Assembly: GCF_002355275.1 (NCBI RefSeq)
Contig: NZ_CP023449.1
Span: 1,528,001-1,592,000 of the forward strand
Direction: 5' to 3'
DNA length: 64,000 nucleotides
DNA from: Rhizorhabdus dicambivorans
GTDB lineage: Bacteria; Pseudomonadota; Alphaproteobacteria; Sphingomonadales; Sphingomonadaceae
Every line of letters begins with the position of its first letter. Positions within the stretch are counted from its first letter, which is position 1. The translations under genes were made by a program, and so were the position numbers. A model generated the notes under the pieces. That model ran no database searches, was not told where the DNA came from, and saw only the letters and a program-made list of their open reading frames with translations. Below are positions 53,872-63,071 of the stretch, piece by piece.

Positions 53872-55419
53872 TCAGGCGGCGGCGGCCGTCTTCGGATCGA
53901 AGCGCTTGCGAAGCTCGAACTTCTGCACCTTGCCGTTGGCGTTGGTGGGCAGGGCGTCGAGGAAATGCCAGGCGCGCGGAATCTTGTAGGGGGCGATCTG
54001 CGGGAACAGCCAGTCGCGCAGCGCAGGTCCTTCCGCCGCCGCCCCGTCGCGCAGACGGATCGCCACGGCGATCTCCTCGCCGAGTTCGTCGTCGTCGATG
54101 CCGAACACCGCCGCTTCGGCGACCGCCGGATGCTGGACCAGCAGATCCTCGACCTCGCGCGGATAGACATTGTGGCCGCCGCGCTTGATCATCTCCTTCA
54201 GGCGGCCGGTGATCGAGAGATAGCCGTCCGCATCGAGCCGGCCGAGATCGCCGGTGCGCAGCCAGCCGCGTTCGTCGATCGCCGCCGCCGTCGCCTCGGG
54301 CAGGCCGTAATAGCCGCTCATCGCGCCCGGCGAGCGGACGCATATCTCGCCGATCTCATCGGGGGGCAGCGGAGCGCCGGTCTCGATGTGCCGGATCTCG
54401 ACCGAGACGCCGGGGATGGTGCGGCCCGCGCTCATGCTCTTGCGCTCGAAACTGTCGTCGGGCGTGCTCATCACGACGGTCCCGCTGGTTTCGGTCATGC
54501 CGTAGGTGGTGAGACAGGCCGCGCCATATTGGCGCTCGATCCGCTCGATCAGCGAGGTCGGCACGGTGGCGCCGCCGCAGGTGATCGCGCGGACCGAGGC
54601 GAAGCTTTCGGGATTGGTGCCGGGATGTTCGAGCAATCGGAAATGGACGGTGGTGACGGCGTTGAAGAAGGTGACCTGCTCCTCCGCGATGATCCGGGCC
54701 ATCAGGGGGGCGTCGAACTCGCGCATCACGATCAGCGTCGACAGGGTGGTGAGCGCGCCCATCATCGCGAACACGCTGCCGCCGACCGAGGCGAGCGGGA
54801 GGACGAGCAGCCAGACCGAGCCCTCCGGCAGGCCCATCGGCACCGCGCCGTCATGGCCGATCGTGACGATGCCGCCATGCGTCATCAGCACACCCTTGGG
54901 CGTGCCGGTCGTACCCGACGTATATTGGACCAGGGCGTTGTCGCCGGGGGCGACGTCCGGCAGCGCGGCCGCGCCATCGAGCGTGGCCAGTTCGTCGATC
55001 AGGAAGACGTCGGCCAGCGCATCGATCTCGTCGCGCAGGCCGCGGGCGATGTCGGCCATCGCATTGTCGCGATACCGCTCGACGGTGAAGATCGCCCGGC
55101 TGTTCGAGTTGCGCAGGATGAAGGCCACTTCGGGCGCGCGCAGATTGGGGCTGAGCATCACCAGCGGCGTGCCCGCCAGCGCTGCCGCCATCTGCACCAC
55201 CACCCATTCCACCGAGTTCGGCGCCCAGATGGCGACATGGGTTCCCTTGGCGTAGCGCGCGGCAAGCCCGCGCGCGATCCGTTCGCTGCGGGCCAGCAGA
55301 TCGCCATAGCCGATGCGGGTGCGGCCCGAACGATCGGCGCTCCCTTCGATCAGCGCGATGCGGTCGGGATGGAGGCGTGCCGCGTGGCGCAGGGCATCTC
55401 CGACGGTCTGGACGGGCAT
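53872..55419 (-). CDS. Acyl-CoA synthetase (AMP-forming)
   Basis: A 515-residue ANL-family ligase. Motifs: P-loop QYTSGTTGTPKGVLMTH, TYGMTETSG, GWLRTGDLGRLDADGYLSIT, hinge GRLKEMIKRGGHNVYPREVE and catalytic lysine in ANGKVQKFELR. All key residues are present, unlike the ligase at 8341, whose C-terminal motif is altered. It is the first gene of the minus-strand run with E1 alpha and beta. It is divergent from the Rieske gene at 55631 across about 210 bp that must hold both promoters. Confidence 0.93.
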   Translation of the reverse strand: MPVQTVGDALRHAARLHPDRIALIEGSADRSGRTRIGYGDLLARSERIARGLAARYAKGTHVAIWAPNSVEWVVVQMAAALAGTPLVMLSPNLRAPEVAFILRNSNSRAIFTVERYRDNAMADIARGLRDEIDALADVFLIDELATLDGAAALPDVAPGDNALVQYTSGTTGTPKGVLMTHGGIVTIGHDGAVPMGLPEGSVWLLVLPLASVGGSVFAMMGALTTLSTLIVMREFDAPLMARIIAEEQVTFFNAVTTVHFRLLEHPGTNPESFASVRAITCGGATVPTSLIERIERQYGAACLTTYGMTETSGTVVMSTPDDSFERKSMSAGRTIPGVSVEIRHIETGAPLPPDEIGEICVRSPGAMSGYYGLPEATAAAIDERGWLRTGDLGRLDADGYLSITGRLKEMIKRGGHNVYPREVEDLLVQHPAVAEAAVFGIDDDELGEEIAVAIRLRDGAAAEGPALRDWLFPQIAPYKIPRAWHFLDALPTNANGKVQKFELRKRFDPKTAAAA

Positions 55420-55630
55420 GAACCTCTCTTTGACTTGCTTGGTCTGGCGGCAGCCCGAAGGATGCCCCTTTCATTCTGACGATCCTGGGGAGGTTGGGCC
55501 ACAGGCGCGATGTCCGTCACTGGGATTTTTTGGAGGATCGCATTGATGGCTTTGCGCGGGCTAAGCGTCATAACAGTCGAGGATCGGCACAATGCAGGCC
55601 GACCATAGGTCAGGAATGGCGAGGATCGAG

Positions 55631-57004
55631 ATGGACAATTTTCAGTTCATAGACGGAAGCTGGGTGGTGGATCCGGACGCACCGACCGTGGCGAAGGGCG
55701 CCAAGGTCCCCAACCCGCCTTATGAGCCGAAAATCTTTCCGCCCCGGACCTATTATGATCCCGAATTGAATCAGAGGGAAACAGAGCTGTTCTGGCCGAA
55801 AGTCTGGACGATGGCGGGTCGTGTCTCCGACGTGCAGGAGGTGGGCGACTATTTCACCTATGAGCTGGGGCCGGAGAGCTTCATCATCGTCCGCAGCGAC
55901 GCCGACACCATCAAGGCCTTCTACAATGTCTGCCCGCATCGGGGAAACCGGATCGCCTATAATGACATCGGCCATGCCAGCGACTTCACCTGCTCCTTCC
56001 ACAGCTGGCAATTCTCGCTCGACGGCGAACTCAAGCGGATCACCGACGAGGAACTGTTCCACCCCAAGGTGATCTGCGACCGGCCGGGGCTGAAGGAGGT
56101 GCGCTGCGAGAGCTGGGGCGGGTTCGTCTTCGTGAACATGGACCCGGACGCGGTGCCGCTGCTCGATTTCCTCGGCTGCATTCCCGAGCATTTCGCGCCC
56201 TATAACCTCGAGAATTTCCGTATCTTCAAGGACTATGAGATCGAGTTCAACACCAACTGGAAGACGGCGGTGGACGCCTTCATCGAGGTGTATCACGTCC
56301 ACAGCCTCCATCCCGAACTCGAGGTGCTGGCGGAGACGAAGCGCTGCCAGCACGACCTGCTTGAGAATGGGCATAGCCGCACGCTGGTGCCCGAAGGGCT
56401 GGTGAGCCATCGCGTCGAGCCGCGACCGAACGAACTGAATCCCGCGCTGGCGGTGATGCTGCGCCAATATGGTGTCGATCCGGCCGACTATGATGGACCG
56501 CCCGACAATGTCCGCGAGTATCTGATCCCCTACAAGCGGAAATGGGGCGAGGAAAATGGCGTCGACTTCTCGAAGCTGTCGGACCAGCAGCTCAAGGACC
56601 TGTGGAATTACCACGTCTTCCCGAACATGACGCTGAACATCACCGAGAGCGTCTGCATCGTCCAGCGCTGGATACCCCATGCGACCGACCCGCTGAAGTG
56701 TACCTACAGCGTCCAGACGCTGTTCCCGCTGCTCAACGACCCGTCGAAGACGCTGCTCGACATCACCAACCAGGCGACCGATTCCGAGTTCGTGACGATG
56801 GATCCCGACAACCGGCCGCCCAAGGTTCGTACCACGGACGGCATGGACCTGGGCTATGTGCTCAACCAGGATATCGAACAGCTCCAGTTCCAGCAGAAGG
56901 GCATCCGCTCCCGCTCGTTCGACGGGATGCGGTTCAGCTATCAGGAGGTCCGCATCCCGCATTACTGGGCCGAGATGGAACGCTATATCTCCGGCGAGAA
57001 ATAG
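55631..57004 (+). CDS. Rieske non-heme iron oxygenase, alpha subunit (second)
   Basis: A 457-residue Rieske oxygenase. The cluster ligands are Cys101-x-His103 (CPHRG) and Cys121-x2-His124 (CSFH). The mononuclear iron histidines are in EVYHVHSLHPE, in HxxxxH spacing, and FPNMTLN lies where family members have FPN. ATG 55631 follows GAGG by six bases; ATG 55592 and 55616 are upstream alternatives. It is only loosely similar to the Rieske protein at 29547, so it is not a recent copy. Its stop is 3 bp from the MaoC-like gene. Redox partners are not nearby. Confidence 0.92.
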   Translation: MDNFQFIDGSWVVDPDAPTVAKGAKVPNPPYEPKIFPPRTYYDPELNQRETELFWPKVWTMAGRVSDVQEVGDYFTYELGPESFIIVRSDADTIKAFYNVCPHRGNRIAYNDIGHASDFTCSFHSWQFSLDGELKRITDEELFHPKVICDRPGLKEVRCESWGGFVFVNMDPDAVPLLDFLGCIPEHFAPYNLENFRIFKDYEIEFNTNWKTAVDAFIEVYHVHSLHPELEVLAETKRCQHDLLENGHSRTLVPEGLVSHRVEPRPNELNPALAVMLRQYGVDPADYDGPPDNVREYLIPYKRKWGEENGVDFSKLSDQQLKDLWNYHVFPNMTLNITESVCIVQRWIPHATDPLKCTYSVQTLFPLLNDPSKTLLDITNQATDSEFVTMDPDNRPPKVRTTDGMDLGYVLNQDIEQLQFQQKGIRSRSFDGMRFSYQEVRIPHYWAEMERYISGEK

Positions 57005-57007
57005 CGC

Positions 57008-57847
57008 GTGATCGAGCTCGACAAGCTCGGCCGCTGGGTGACGCCTACGGCCGAGCAGAGCTATGACGGCCGCGATTGCGCGCTCTATGCGCTGGCGCAC
57101 GGCGTGGGCGGGGACCCGCTCGACCGGCGCCAGCTGGACTATGCGGCGCTCCCGGTGAAGCGGATGTTCCCGACGATGCCGCTGGCGATCGCCAATGCCG
57201 ATCGCGCGCTGGAGCATGGTAATACGGGCGTCGATTATAGCCGGACGGTGCTGGGCGAGCAGAGCGTCGTCATCCATCGCCCCTTGCCGATCGCCGCGAT
57301 GCTGCGCTGCGAGGGCGGCTTTCATGACGTCGTCGATCAGGGGGAGGGGCGCAACGCCACCATCCGCCTCGTCCGCCGCCTGTACCAGGGATCGGACCCG
57401 CAGCCGCTGGCGACGATGGTCGCGGGTTATGTGGCGCTGGGGCAGGGCGGTTTCGGCGGGCCGGGGCCTGATCCGGCGTCGTCCCCGGCCCTGCCCGATC
57501 GCGCGCCCGACACCGAAATATCGATCGCCACGCTGCCGCAGGCGGCGCTGCTCTATGATCTGACCGGCGATTATGTGCCGTTCCACGTCGATCCCGATCT
57601 GGCCCGCGCCATGGGGTTCGAGCGGCCGATCCTCCATGGCATCTGCACGGTGGGGCTGGCGGCGCGGGCGGCGATGATGGCGGGGTGCGAAGATCCGCGG
57701 TCGCTGTCGGTCCGGCTGGGCGCGGCGGTCTACCCGGGGGATGTGCTGCGCTTCTCGATCTGGCGCGACACCGGCGGCCTGATCCTGCGCGCCGACGTGC
57801 CGGCGCGCGGCGCTGTCGTCATTCGATCGGCTCTTGCGTCTGCATGA
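57008..57847 (+). CDS. MaoC-type enoyl-CoA hydratase
   Basis: A 279-residue two-hotdog R-hydratase like the C-terminal part of peroxisomal hydratase 2. The hydratase motif reads YDLTGDYVPFHVDPDLARAM; Asp and His of the catalytic pair are kept, but the usual Asn of DxNP is Val. The sequence after it, GFERPILHGICTVG, is canonical. It begins at GTG 57008 three bases after the Rieske gene, so they are cotranscribed. Its end overlaps the convergent AraC gene by 29 bp. Confidence 0.88.
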   Translation: MIELDKLGRWVTPTAEQSYDGRDCALYALAHGVGGDPLDRRQLDYAALPVKRMFPTMPLAIANADRALEHGNTGVDYSRTVLGEQSVVIHRPLPIAAMLRCEGGFHDVVDQGEGRNATIRLVRRLYQGSDPQPLATMVAGYVALGQGGFGGPGPDPASSPALPDRAPDTEISIATLPQAALLYDLTGDYVPFHVDPDLARAMGFERPILHGICTVGLAARAAMMAGCEDPRSLSVRLGAAVYPGDVLRFSIWRDTGGLILRADVPARGAVVIRSALASA

Positions 57848-58754
57848 AACCATGGCGCGCGCCGCTGGTGCGATACTGACCGGGTGAAACCCCCAGCGCG
57901 CGCTTGAAGGCGCGGTTGAACGCCGCATCCGAGTCATAGCCGACCAGATGGGCGATCTCGCCGAGCCGCTGGTCGCTGCCGCGCAACAGCCGGCACGCCT
58001 TGTGCATCCGCCAGGTCGTCAGATATTCCATCGGTGCCTCGCCCACCAGCGCGCGGAAGCGGTGCGCGAAGGCCGATCGCGACAGCCCGATCTCGTCGGC
58101 CAGCGATTTCACCGTCCAGGCCTGGGCGGGCCGCATGTGCATCAGCCGCAGCGCCGACCCGATGGCGCGATCCCCCAGCGCGCCGAGCCAGCCGGGGCGA
58201 TCGTTCATCTCGGTCGCCACATAGGCGCGGACCATCTGGATGAAGAGAACCTCGGCCAGGCGGCTGACCACGCTGCGCGCGCCGGGTGCTGAGCCCGATG
58301 TCTCCCGCGCCATCATCGTGAGTGTCTCGCCAAGCCCCAGCGCCGCGGCCTGCGCCGCCGAAATATGGATCATCGGCGGCAACAGCTTAGTGAGCGGGTG
58401 ACTGCTCAATTCATCGAAGTTGAACCAGCCGCCGATCAGCACGGTACGGGCGCCGCTGCCCCCATATGGTTTCAGGCGGTCCTTCAATATCTGGCGGAAG
58501 GGGATCAGCGGCGTGGCCGCGTTGTCGCGCAAGGCATGGGCATCGCCATGCACGATCAGGAAGCAGTCGCCCGCGCTCAGCGGGGTGAGGCCGCCCGAAT
58601 CCCCGATGGAAAGCAGGCAGTCTCCCTCCAGGATCATGCCCAGGCTGGCATCGTGCCTTTCATAGCTGACGCCCCAGGGCGCGCCAATCTCCAGCCGGCC
58701 ATATCCGAAGCTGCGAACGTGCATCCCCGCCAGAACGTCGCTCATCGGATCCAT
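57819..58754 (-). CDS. AraC-family transcriptional regulator
   Basis: A 311-residue AraC regulator with a cupin-type N-terminal domain (AraC_binding_2/cupin_6-like; GMILEGDCLLSIGDSGGLTP). The C-terminal DNA-binding domain has two helix-turn-helix units: WTVKSLADEIGLSRSAFAHR and RLGEIAHLVGYDSDAAFNRA, then FKRALGVSPGQYR. It is divergent from the sigma-like gene across 193 bp and convergent with the MaoC gene. It may govern the operon at 59557 or the Rieske-MaoC pair; the sequence does not say which. Confidence 0.93.
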   Translation of the reverse strand: MDPMSDVLAGMHVRSFGYGRLEIGAPWGVSYERHDASLGMILEGDCLLSIGDSGGLTPLSAGDCFLIVHGDAHALRDNAATPLIPFRQILKDRLKPYGGSGARTVLIGGWFNFDELSSHPLTKLLPPMIHISAAQAAALGLGETLTMMARETSGSAPGARSVVSRLAEVLFIQMVRAYVATEMNDRPGWLGALGDRAIGSALRLMHMRPAQAWTVKSLADEIGLSRSAFAHRFRALVGEAPMEYLTTWRMHKACRLLRGSDQRLGEIAHLVGYDSDAAFNRAFKRALGVSPGQYRTSGARHGFMQTQEPIE

Positions 58755-58947
58755 TGGGTTCTCCGTGGACGATTGATCAATAAATTAGCCGTCTTGAGTA
58801 TTTAGCGTCTGGTATTCCGTTCGTAAACTGCTCTCACAGGAAGCAGGAATGGCCGAATTGGGGGCCGGAACGAACGTCGACATTGCGTGTCGGCGAACGA
58901 TCCAGCTCGGCCATGAACCCGCTTCTCGACAGGAGCGGGAGGTGAGC

Positions 58948-59477
58948 ATGACCGGTTTGCGGAAGGCGACATTATCGAGCTGCCAGTCCAACGCATTGAA
59001 GCAGAGGATCACGTCCATCCTGCGCGATACGCAGGATGCCGAGGATGCGATCCAGGATGCCTATGTCCGGGTCCTCGAAATCGACGGCGCCTGCGACGCG
59101 ATCCAGAATCCGGGCGCCTATCTGAACCGCGCCGCGCGCAATGTCGCGCTGGACAAGCTGCGCCGCAAGCGCCGCACCGACCGGATATTCGTGGCGATGG
59201 AAAGCAGCGAGGACGTGCGCGAACAGATCATGGCGCGGCCGTGCCTGAACCAGCGCGCCGACGACCGGCTGCACCAGCAGCAGACGATCAGCGCGGTCAT
59301 GGATGCGGTGGCGATGCTGCCCCCAAATGCGGGCAGGCCTATCTGATGAGCTGCATCGACGAATATACCTATAGCGAGATCGCCAGCGAGATCGGCGTCT
59401 CGGTCAGCATGATCGAAAAATACGTCGCCCACGCCCGCCGCCACGTTCGCGCGTCGGTGCCCGCCGACTTCAACTGA
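58948..59477 (+). pseudogene. FecI-like ECF sigma factor, frameshifted in region 4
   Basis: Region 2 is intact from ATG 58948, which has GGGAGG before it: ILRDTQDAEDAIQDAYVRVL and YLNRAARNVALDKLRRKR. The frame then ends at 59346 within region 4. A second frame carries the missing part, KCGQAYLMSCIDEYTYSEIA then GVSVSMIEKYVAHARRHV, to 59477. The switch lies at the run CCCCC (59320-59324); one more C would join them as LPPKC, the family sequence. As written the product lacks the -35-binding helix. No FecR or TonB receptor gene is next to it. Confidence 0.85.
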
Positions 59478-59556
59478 TCGGGCCGATCGGAAGAAGGCCG
59501 GCTGTGGCGCGCCGTGCCGCCGAACGTCCTTCAGGAAGAGCGAAAAGGAGATCGGC

Positions 59557-60963
59557 GTGGGCCTCAAGACCCCTGAACAATATGTGGAGAGCCTCCGCGA
59601 CGGCCGCGTGACCTATTGGGACGGCGAACGGATCGACGACCTGACCACGCATCCGCGCTTTCGTCAGGCGCTGGCCATCGCAGCCGCCGATTATGACTAT
59701 GCGGACGCCGGCCGCCGCGATGCCCGGGTGTACCGGGCCGAAGACGGCAGCGAGGCCAACCGCATCTACCAGATACCGACCGAGGAGGATCATCTGCGGC
59801 GGCGGATGGACTTCTTCGAATCCAGTTCGATCGTCGCCCAGGTGACCGGCGTCTATATGGCCCTGCTGAGCGAGCGCGACGCGGTCGCCGCGATCAACCC
59901 ACAATATGCCGCCAATATCGAGGCGGTCTATCGCCATGCCCGCGACAATGACCTGCGCGCCGCCGAGGTGATTACCGATCCCAAGGGCGACCGCAAGCGC
60001 CGCGCCCATGAGCAGGACGATCCCGACCTGTATCTCCGGATCGTCGAGCGGAACGACAGGGGCATCGTCGTTCGCGGGGCCAAGCTGCACATCACCGGCG
60101 CGTCGCTGTGCCATGAGCTGGTGGTGCTGCCGGGCAAGGGGCTGAAGCCCGAGGAGGCCGATTATGCGGTCGCCTTCTCGATCCCGGTCAATACGCCGGG
60201 CGTGTCAATCATCAACAAGAGCTTCGCCAACGCCGAGCATGAGACCTTCGACGCGCCGATGACGGCGCGCAATGCGATCCCGGAAGGCTTCGTGATCTTC
60301 GACGACGTGCTGGTGCCGTGGGACCGGGTGTTCCTGGCCGGTGAGATCGACCTTTCGGCCAAGCTGACCCGATCGCTGGGGCTGTGGGAGCGGACTGGCG
60401 GGCTGACCGAGGCAGCGCATCGCGCCGAGATCTTCACCGGCCTCGCCCAGCTTGTCGCCGAGCAGCAGGGCAAGGAGCGCGATATCGCGATCCTGTCCTC
60501 GATCGCGGAGCTGATGCAGTTCGCGACCGTGCTGCGCATCATGCTGGAATATGCCTGCGCCAATTACCGGACGATGCCGTCGGGCATGATCTATCCCGAC
60601 GTACTGGCGGTGAATGCGGGCAAATTCCATTATGCGTCCAACTATCACCGCATCGTCCAGATATTGCAGGACATGGCGGGCGGGCTGGTCATCACGCTGC
60701 CGTCGGTGAAGGACCTCCAGCATCCCGAGGCCGGCGCCTATATGCGCAAATATCTGCACACCAAGCAGGGCATCGCGGTGGAAGACCGGATGCGGGTGTT
60801 CAACACGATCCGTGACATGACGGCCGACAGCTATGGCGGCTGGCTGCTGGTGACCGCGCTGCAGGCCGGCGGCGGCCTGAACGCGGGCCGGATCATGCTG
60901 AACCGCGCCTATGATATCGAGCATGCCCGCGCGGCCGCCAAGAAGGCGGCAGGCATTTCCTGA
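59557..60963 (+). CDS. HpaB / 4-hydroxybutyryl-CoA dehydratase-family flavoprotein
   Basis: A 468-residue member of the 4-hydroxyphenylacetate 3-hydroxylase / 4-hydroxybutyryl-CoA dehydratase superfamily. ITDPKGDRKRRAHEQDDPDL, GIVVRGAKLHITGAS and DDVLVPWDRVFL are family segments. The cysteines that bind [4Fe-4S] in 4-hydroxybutyryl-CoA dehydratase are absent at the aligned places (VAQVTGVYMA), so a flavin-dependent oxygenase is likelier than that dehydratase. The start is GTG 59557 with AAAAGGAG upstream. It is one base from the following dehydrogenase gene. In this context it may hydroxylate or desaturate a ring or CoA-ester substrate. Confidence 0.82.
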   Translation: MGLKTPEQYVESLRDGRVTYWDGERIDDLTTHPRFRQALAIAAADYDYADAGRRDARVYRAEDGSEANRIYQIPTEEDHLRRRMDFFESSSIVAQVTGVYMALLSERDAVAAINPQYAANIEAVYRHARDNDLRAAEVITDPKGDRKRRAHEQDDPDLYLRIVERNDRGIVVRGAKLHITGASLCHELVVLPGKGLKPEEADYAVAFSIPVNTPGVSIINKSFANAEHETFDAPMTARNAIPEGFVIFDDVLVPWDRVFLAGEIDLSAKLTRSLGLWERTGGLTEAAHRAEIFTGLAQLVAEQQGKERDIAILSSIAELMQFATVLRIMLEYACANYRTMPSGMIYPDVLAVNAGKFHYASNYHRIVQILQDMAGGLVITLPSVKDLQHPEAGAYMRKYLHTKQGIAVEDRMRVFNTIRDMTADSYGGWLLVTALQAGGGLNAGRIMLNRAYDIEHARAAAKKAAGIS

Positions 60964-60964
60964 C

Positions 60965-62095
60965 ATGGCGCTGCCCTACACCGAAGAGCATGACATGTTC
61001 CGGCGCAGCGTCCGCGCGTTCGTCGAGCGGGAGATCGCGCCGCATCACGAACGCTGGGAAGACGAGGGGATCGTCGACCGCGACCTGTGGCGCAAGGCCG
61101 GCGGGGCGGGCCTGCTGCTGACCGGCATCGCGTCCGAATATGGCGGCGGCGGCGGCGATTTCCTGATGACGCTGATCATGACCGAGGAACTGACGCGTGG
61201 CGTGTTCAGCGGCCCCGGCTTCCGCCTCCACTCGGATATCGTCGCGCCCTATATCGAGCATCTCGGCACCGAGGAGCAGAAGCGGCGCTGGCTGCCGGCC
61301 ATGGCGAGCGGCGAGATGGTCGCGGCGGTGGCGATGACCGAGCCGGGCGCGGGCAGCGACCTGCAGGCAATCCGCACCACGGCGATCCGCGACGGCGACG
61401 ACTATGTCGTCAATGGCCAGAAGACCTTCATCAGCAATGGATCTATGGCCGATCTCGTCGTCGTGGCCGTGAAGACCGATCCGGCCGAGGGCGCCAGGGG
61501 CACCAGCCTGCTGGTGATCGAGGCCGAGCGGGCGGGCTTCGCCAAGGGCAAGCGGCTCAAGAAGCTGGGCCTGAAGGCGCAGGACACCGCCGAGCTGTAC
61601 TTCGACGATGTGCGCGTGCCGGTCGCCAACCGGCTGGGCGAGGAGGGCAAGGGTTTCGCCTATCTGATGCGGGAGCTGCCGCGCGAACGGCTGATCGCCG
61701 CCGCGATCGGCGTGATCGCCGCCGAGGCCGCGCTGGACTGGACGATCGACCATGTGAAATCGCGCAAGGCGTTCGGCGGCACCCTGTTCGATCTGCAGAA
61801 CACCCGTTTCGTGCTGGGCGAGCTCAAGACCGAAGTGGAGATCGGCCGCACCTTCCTGGACGATTGCACGCTGCTGCTGATGCGCGGCGGGCTGGATGCG
61901 ACGCGCGCGGCGATGGCGAAGCTCTGGTGTACCGAGCTGGAAGGGCGGGTGATCGACCGCTGCCTGCAGCTGTTCGGCGGCTATGGCTATATGTGGGAAT
62001 ATCCCATCGCCCGCGCCTATGCCGATGCCCGCGTCCACAGGATCCTCGCGGGCTCCAACGAGATCATGAAGGAACTGGTCGCGCGTTCGCTGTGA
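60965..62095 (+). CDS. Acyl-CoA dehydrogenase
   Basis: A 376-residue acyl-CoA dehydrogenase with flavin loop AMTEPGAGSDLQAIRTTAIR, VVNGQKTFISNGS, ELPRERLIAAAIGVIAAEAA and SRKAFGGTLFDLQNTRF. The C-terminal catalytic glutamate of the MCAD type is replaced (RILAGSNEIMKE); the helix-G glutamate in IAAEAAL probably serves, as in isovaleryl- and long-chain-type enzymes. ATG 60965 is one base after the HpaB-like stop. The gene sits between an oxygenase and a CitE-like lyase, which fits stepwise oxidation of a CoA ester. Confidence 0.93.
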   Translation: MALPYTEEHDMFRRSVRAFVEREIAPHHERWEDEGIVDRDLWRKAGGAGLLLTGIASEYGGGGGDFLMTLIMTEELTRGVFSGPGFRLHSDIVAPYIEHLGTEEQKRRWLPAMASGEMVAAVAMTEPGAGSDLQAIRTTAIRDGDDYVVNGQKTFISNGSMADLVVVAVKTDPAEGARGTSLLVIEAERAGFAKGKRLKKLGLKAQDTAELYFDDVRVPVANRLGEEGKGFAYLMRELPRERLIAAAIGVIAAEAALDWTIDHVKSRKAFGGTLFDLQNTRFVLGELKTEVEIGRTFLDDCTLLLMRGGLDATRAAMAKLWCTELEGRVIDRCLQLFGGYGYMWEYPIARAYADARVHRILAGSNEIMKELVARSL

Positions 62096-62111
62096 ACGAC
62101 GCGCGGGGGAG

Positions 62112-63071
62112 ATGATGATGAGCGCGCAACGTGACGAAAGGCCTCTTCGGCTCCAGCGATCGGAACTGGCGGTGCCGGCAAGTTCGGAGAAATTCTTCGA
62201 GAAGGCGGCTCGCGGGCCGGCGGATTCGCTGTTCCTCGACCTTGAGGACGCGGTCGCGCCCGACCAGCGGGTCGCCGCGCGGGCGGCGGCGGTCAAGGCG
62301 CTGGGTGAGGTGGACTGGGGCCAGAAGATCGTCTCGGTCAGGGTCAATGGCCTGGGCACGATCTGGGGCCTCGACGACATATTGGCGGTCGCGCGCTGCC
62401 CCCGGCTGGATATGGTGCTGATCCCCAAGGTGGAGACGCCCGACGACGTGATCTTCGTCGACCGCCTGCTGAGCGAGATGGACCTGGCGACGCCGCGCGA
62501 GCGGCCGCTGGGGATCGAGATACTGATCGAGACGACCAAGGGCCTGGCCAATGTCGAGGCGATCGCGGCCTGCTCGAAGCGGCTTGAGGGGATCATCTTC
62601 GGGGTCGGCGACTATTCGATCGAGCTCCAGAATTTCGACACCGTCTTCGGGTCGCCCAGCCCCGACTATGCGATGCGCACGCCCGACGGCGCGATGCACT
62701 GGAACGACCAGTGGCATTTCGCGCTGGCGCGGATTGCCAATGCCTGCCGCGCCTATGGCCTGCGGCCGATCGACGGCCCCTATGCCAATTATGGCGATGT
62801 CGAGGGCTATCGCAACAGCTGCCGCCGCTCGCGCGCGCTGGGCTTCGAGGGGAAATGGGCGATCCACCCTTCACAGGCGCCGCTGGCCAACGAGGAGTTC
62901 GCGCCGCGTCCCGAGCATCTGCGCTGGGCCCGGGACATCGAGGCGAAGATGGCCAGGGCCGCCGCCGAGGGGCAGGGCGCGATCGGGCTGGACGGCGTAT
63001 TGATCGACCGGGCGCATGTGAAACTGGCGGAGCGCATATTGCGCCGCGCCGCGCTGGCCGAAGGGCGATGA
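62112..63071 (+). CDS. CitE/HpcH-family (3S)-malyl/citramalyl-CoA lyase-like protein
   Basis: A CitE-like TIM barrel of 319 residues from ATG 62112; 62115 and 62118 are in-frame alternatives, and 62118 best suits the GGGGGAG upstream. DSLFLDLEDAVAPDQRVAAR, IPKVETPDDV, IEILIETTKGLANVEAI and KWAIHPSQ are family motifs; the Glu and Asp metal ligands are present in LEDAV and IETT. It would split a beta-hydroxy dicarboxylic acyl-CoA to acetyl-CoA or a related fragment plus a keto acid. Its stop overlaps the CoA-transferase start by 4 bp. Confidence 0.9.
   Translation: MMMSAQRDERPLRLQRSELAVPASSEKFFEKAARGPADSLFLDLEDAVAPDQRVAARAAAVKALGEVDWGQKIVSVRVNGLGTIWGLDDILAVARCPRLDMVLIPKVETPDDVIFVDRLLSEMDLATPRERPLGIEILIETTKGLANVEAIAACSKRLEGIIFGVGDYSIELQNFDTVFGSPSPDYAMRTPDGAMHWNDQWHFALARIANACRAYGLRPIDGPYANYGDVEGYRNSCRRSRALGFEGKWAIHPSQAPLANEEFAPRPEHLRWARDIEAKMARAAAEGQGAIGLDGVLIDRAHVKLAERILRRAALAEGR

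Noticed and set aside
55610-57937. 775-codon minus-strand open frame opposite the Rieske and MaoC genes
   Set aside because: It crosses two well-supported plus-strand genes and reads as low-complexity shadow.
59557-60963. True 4-hydroxybutyryl-CoA dehydratase
   Set aside because: Overall similarity is visible, but the cluster-binding cysteines are missing at the aligned positions.
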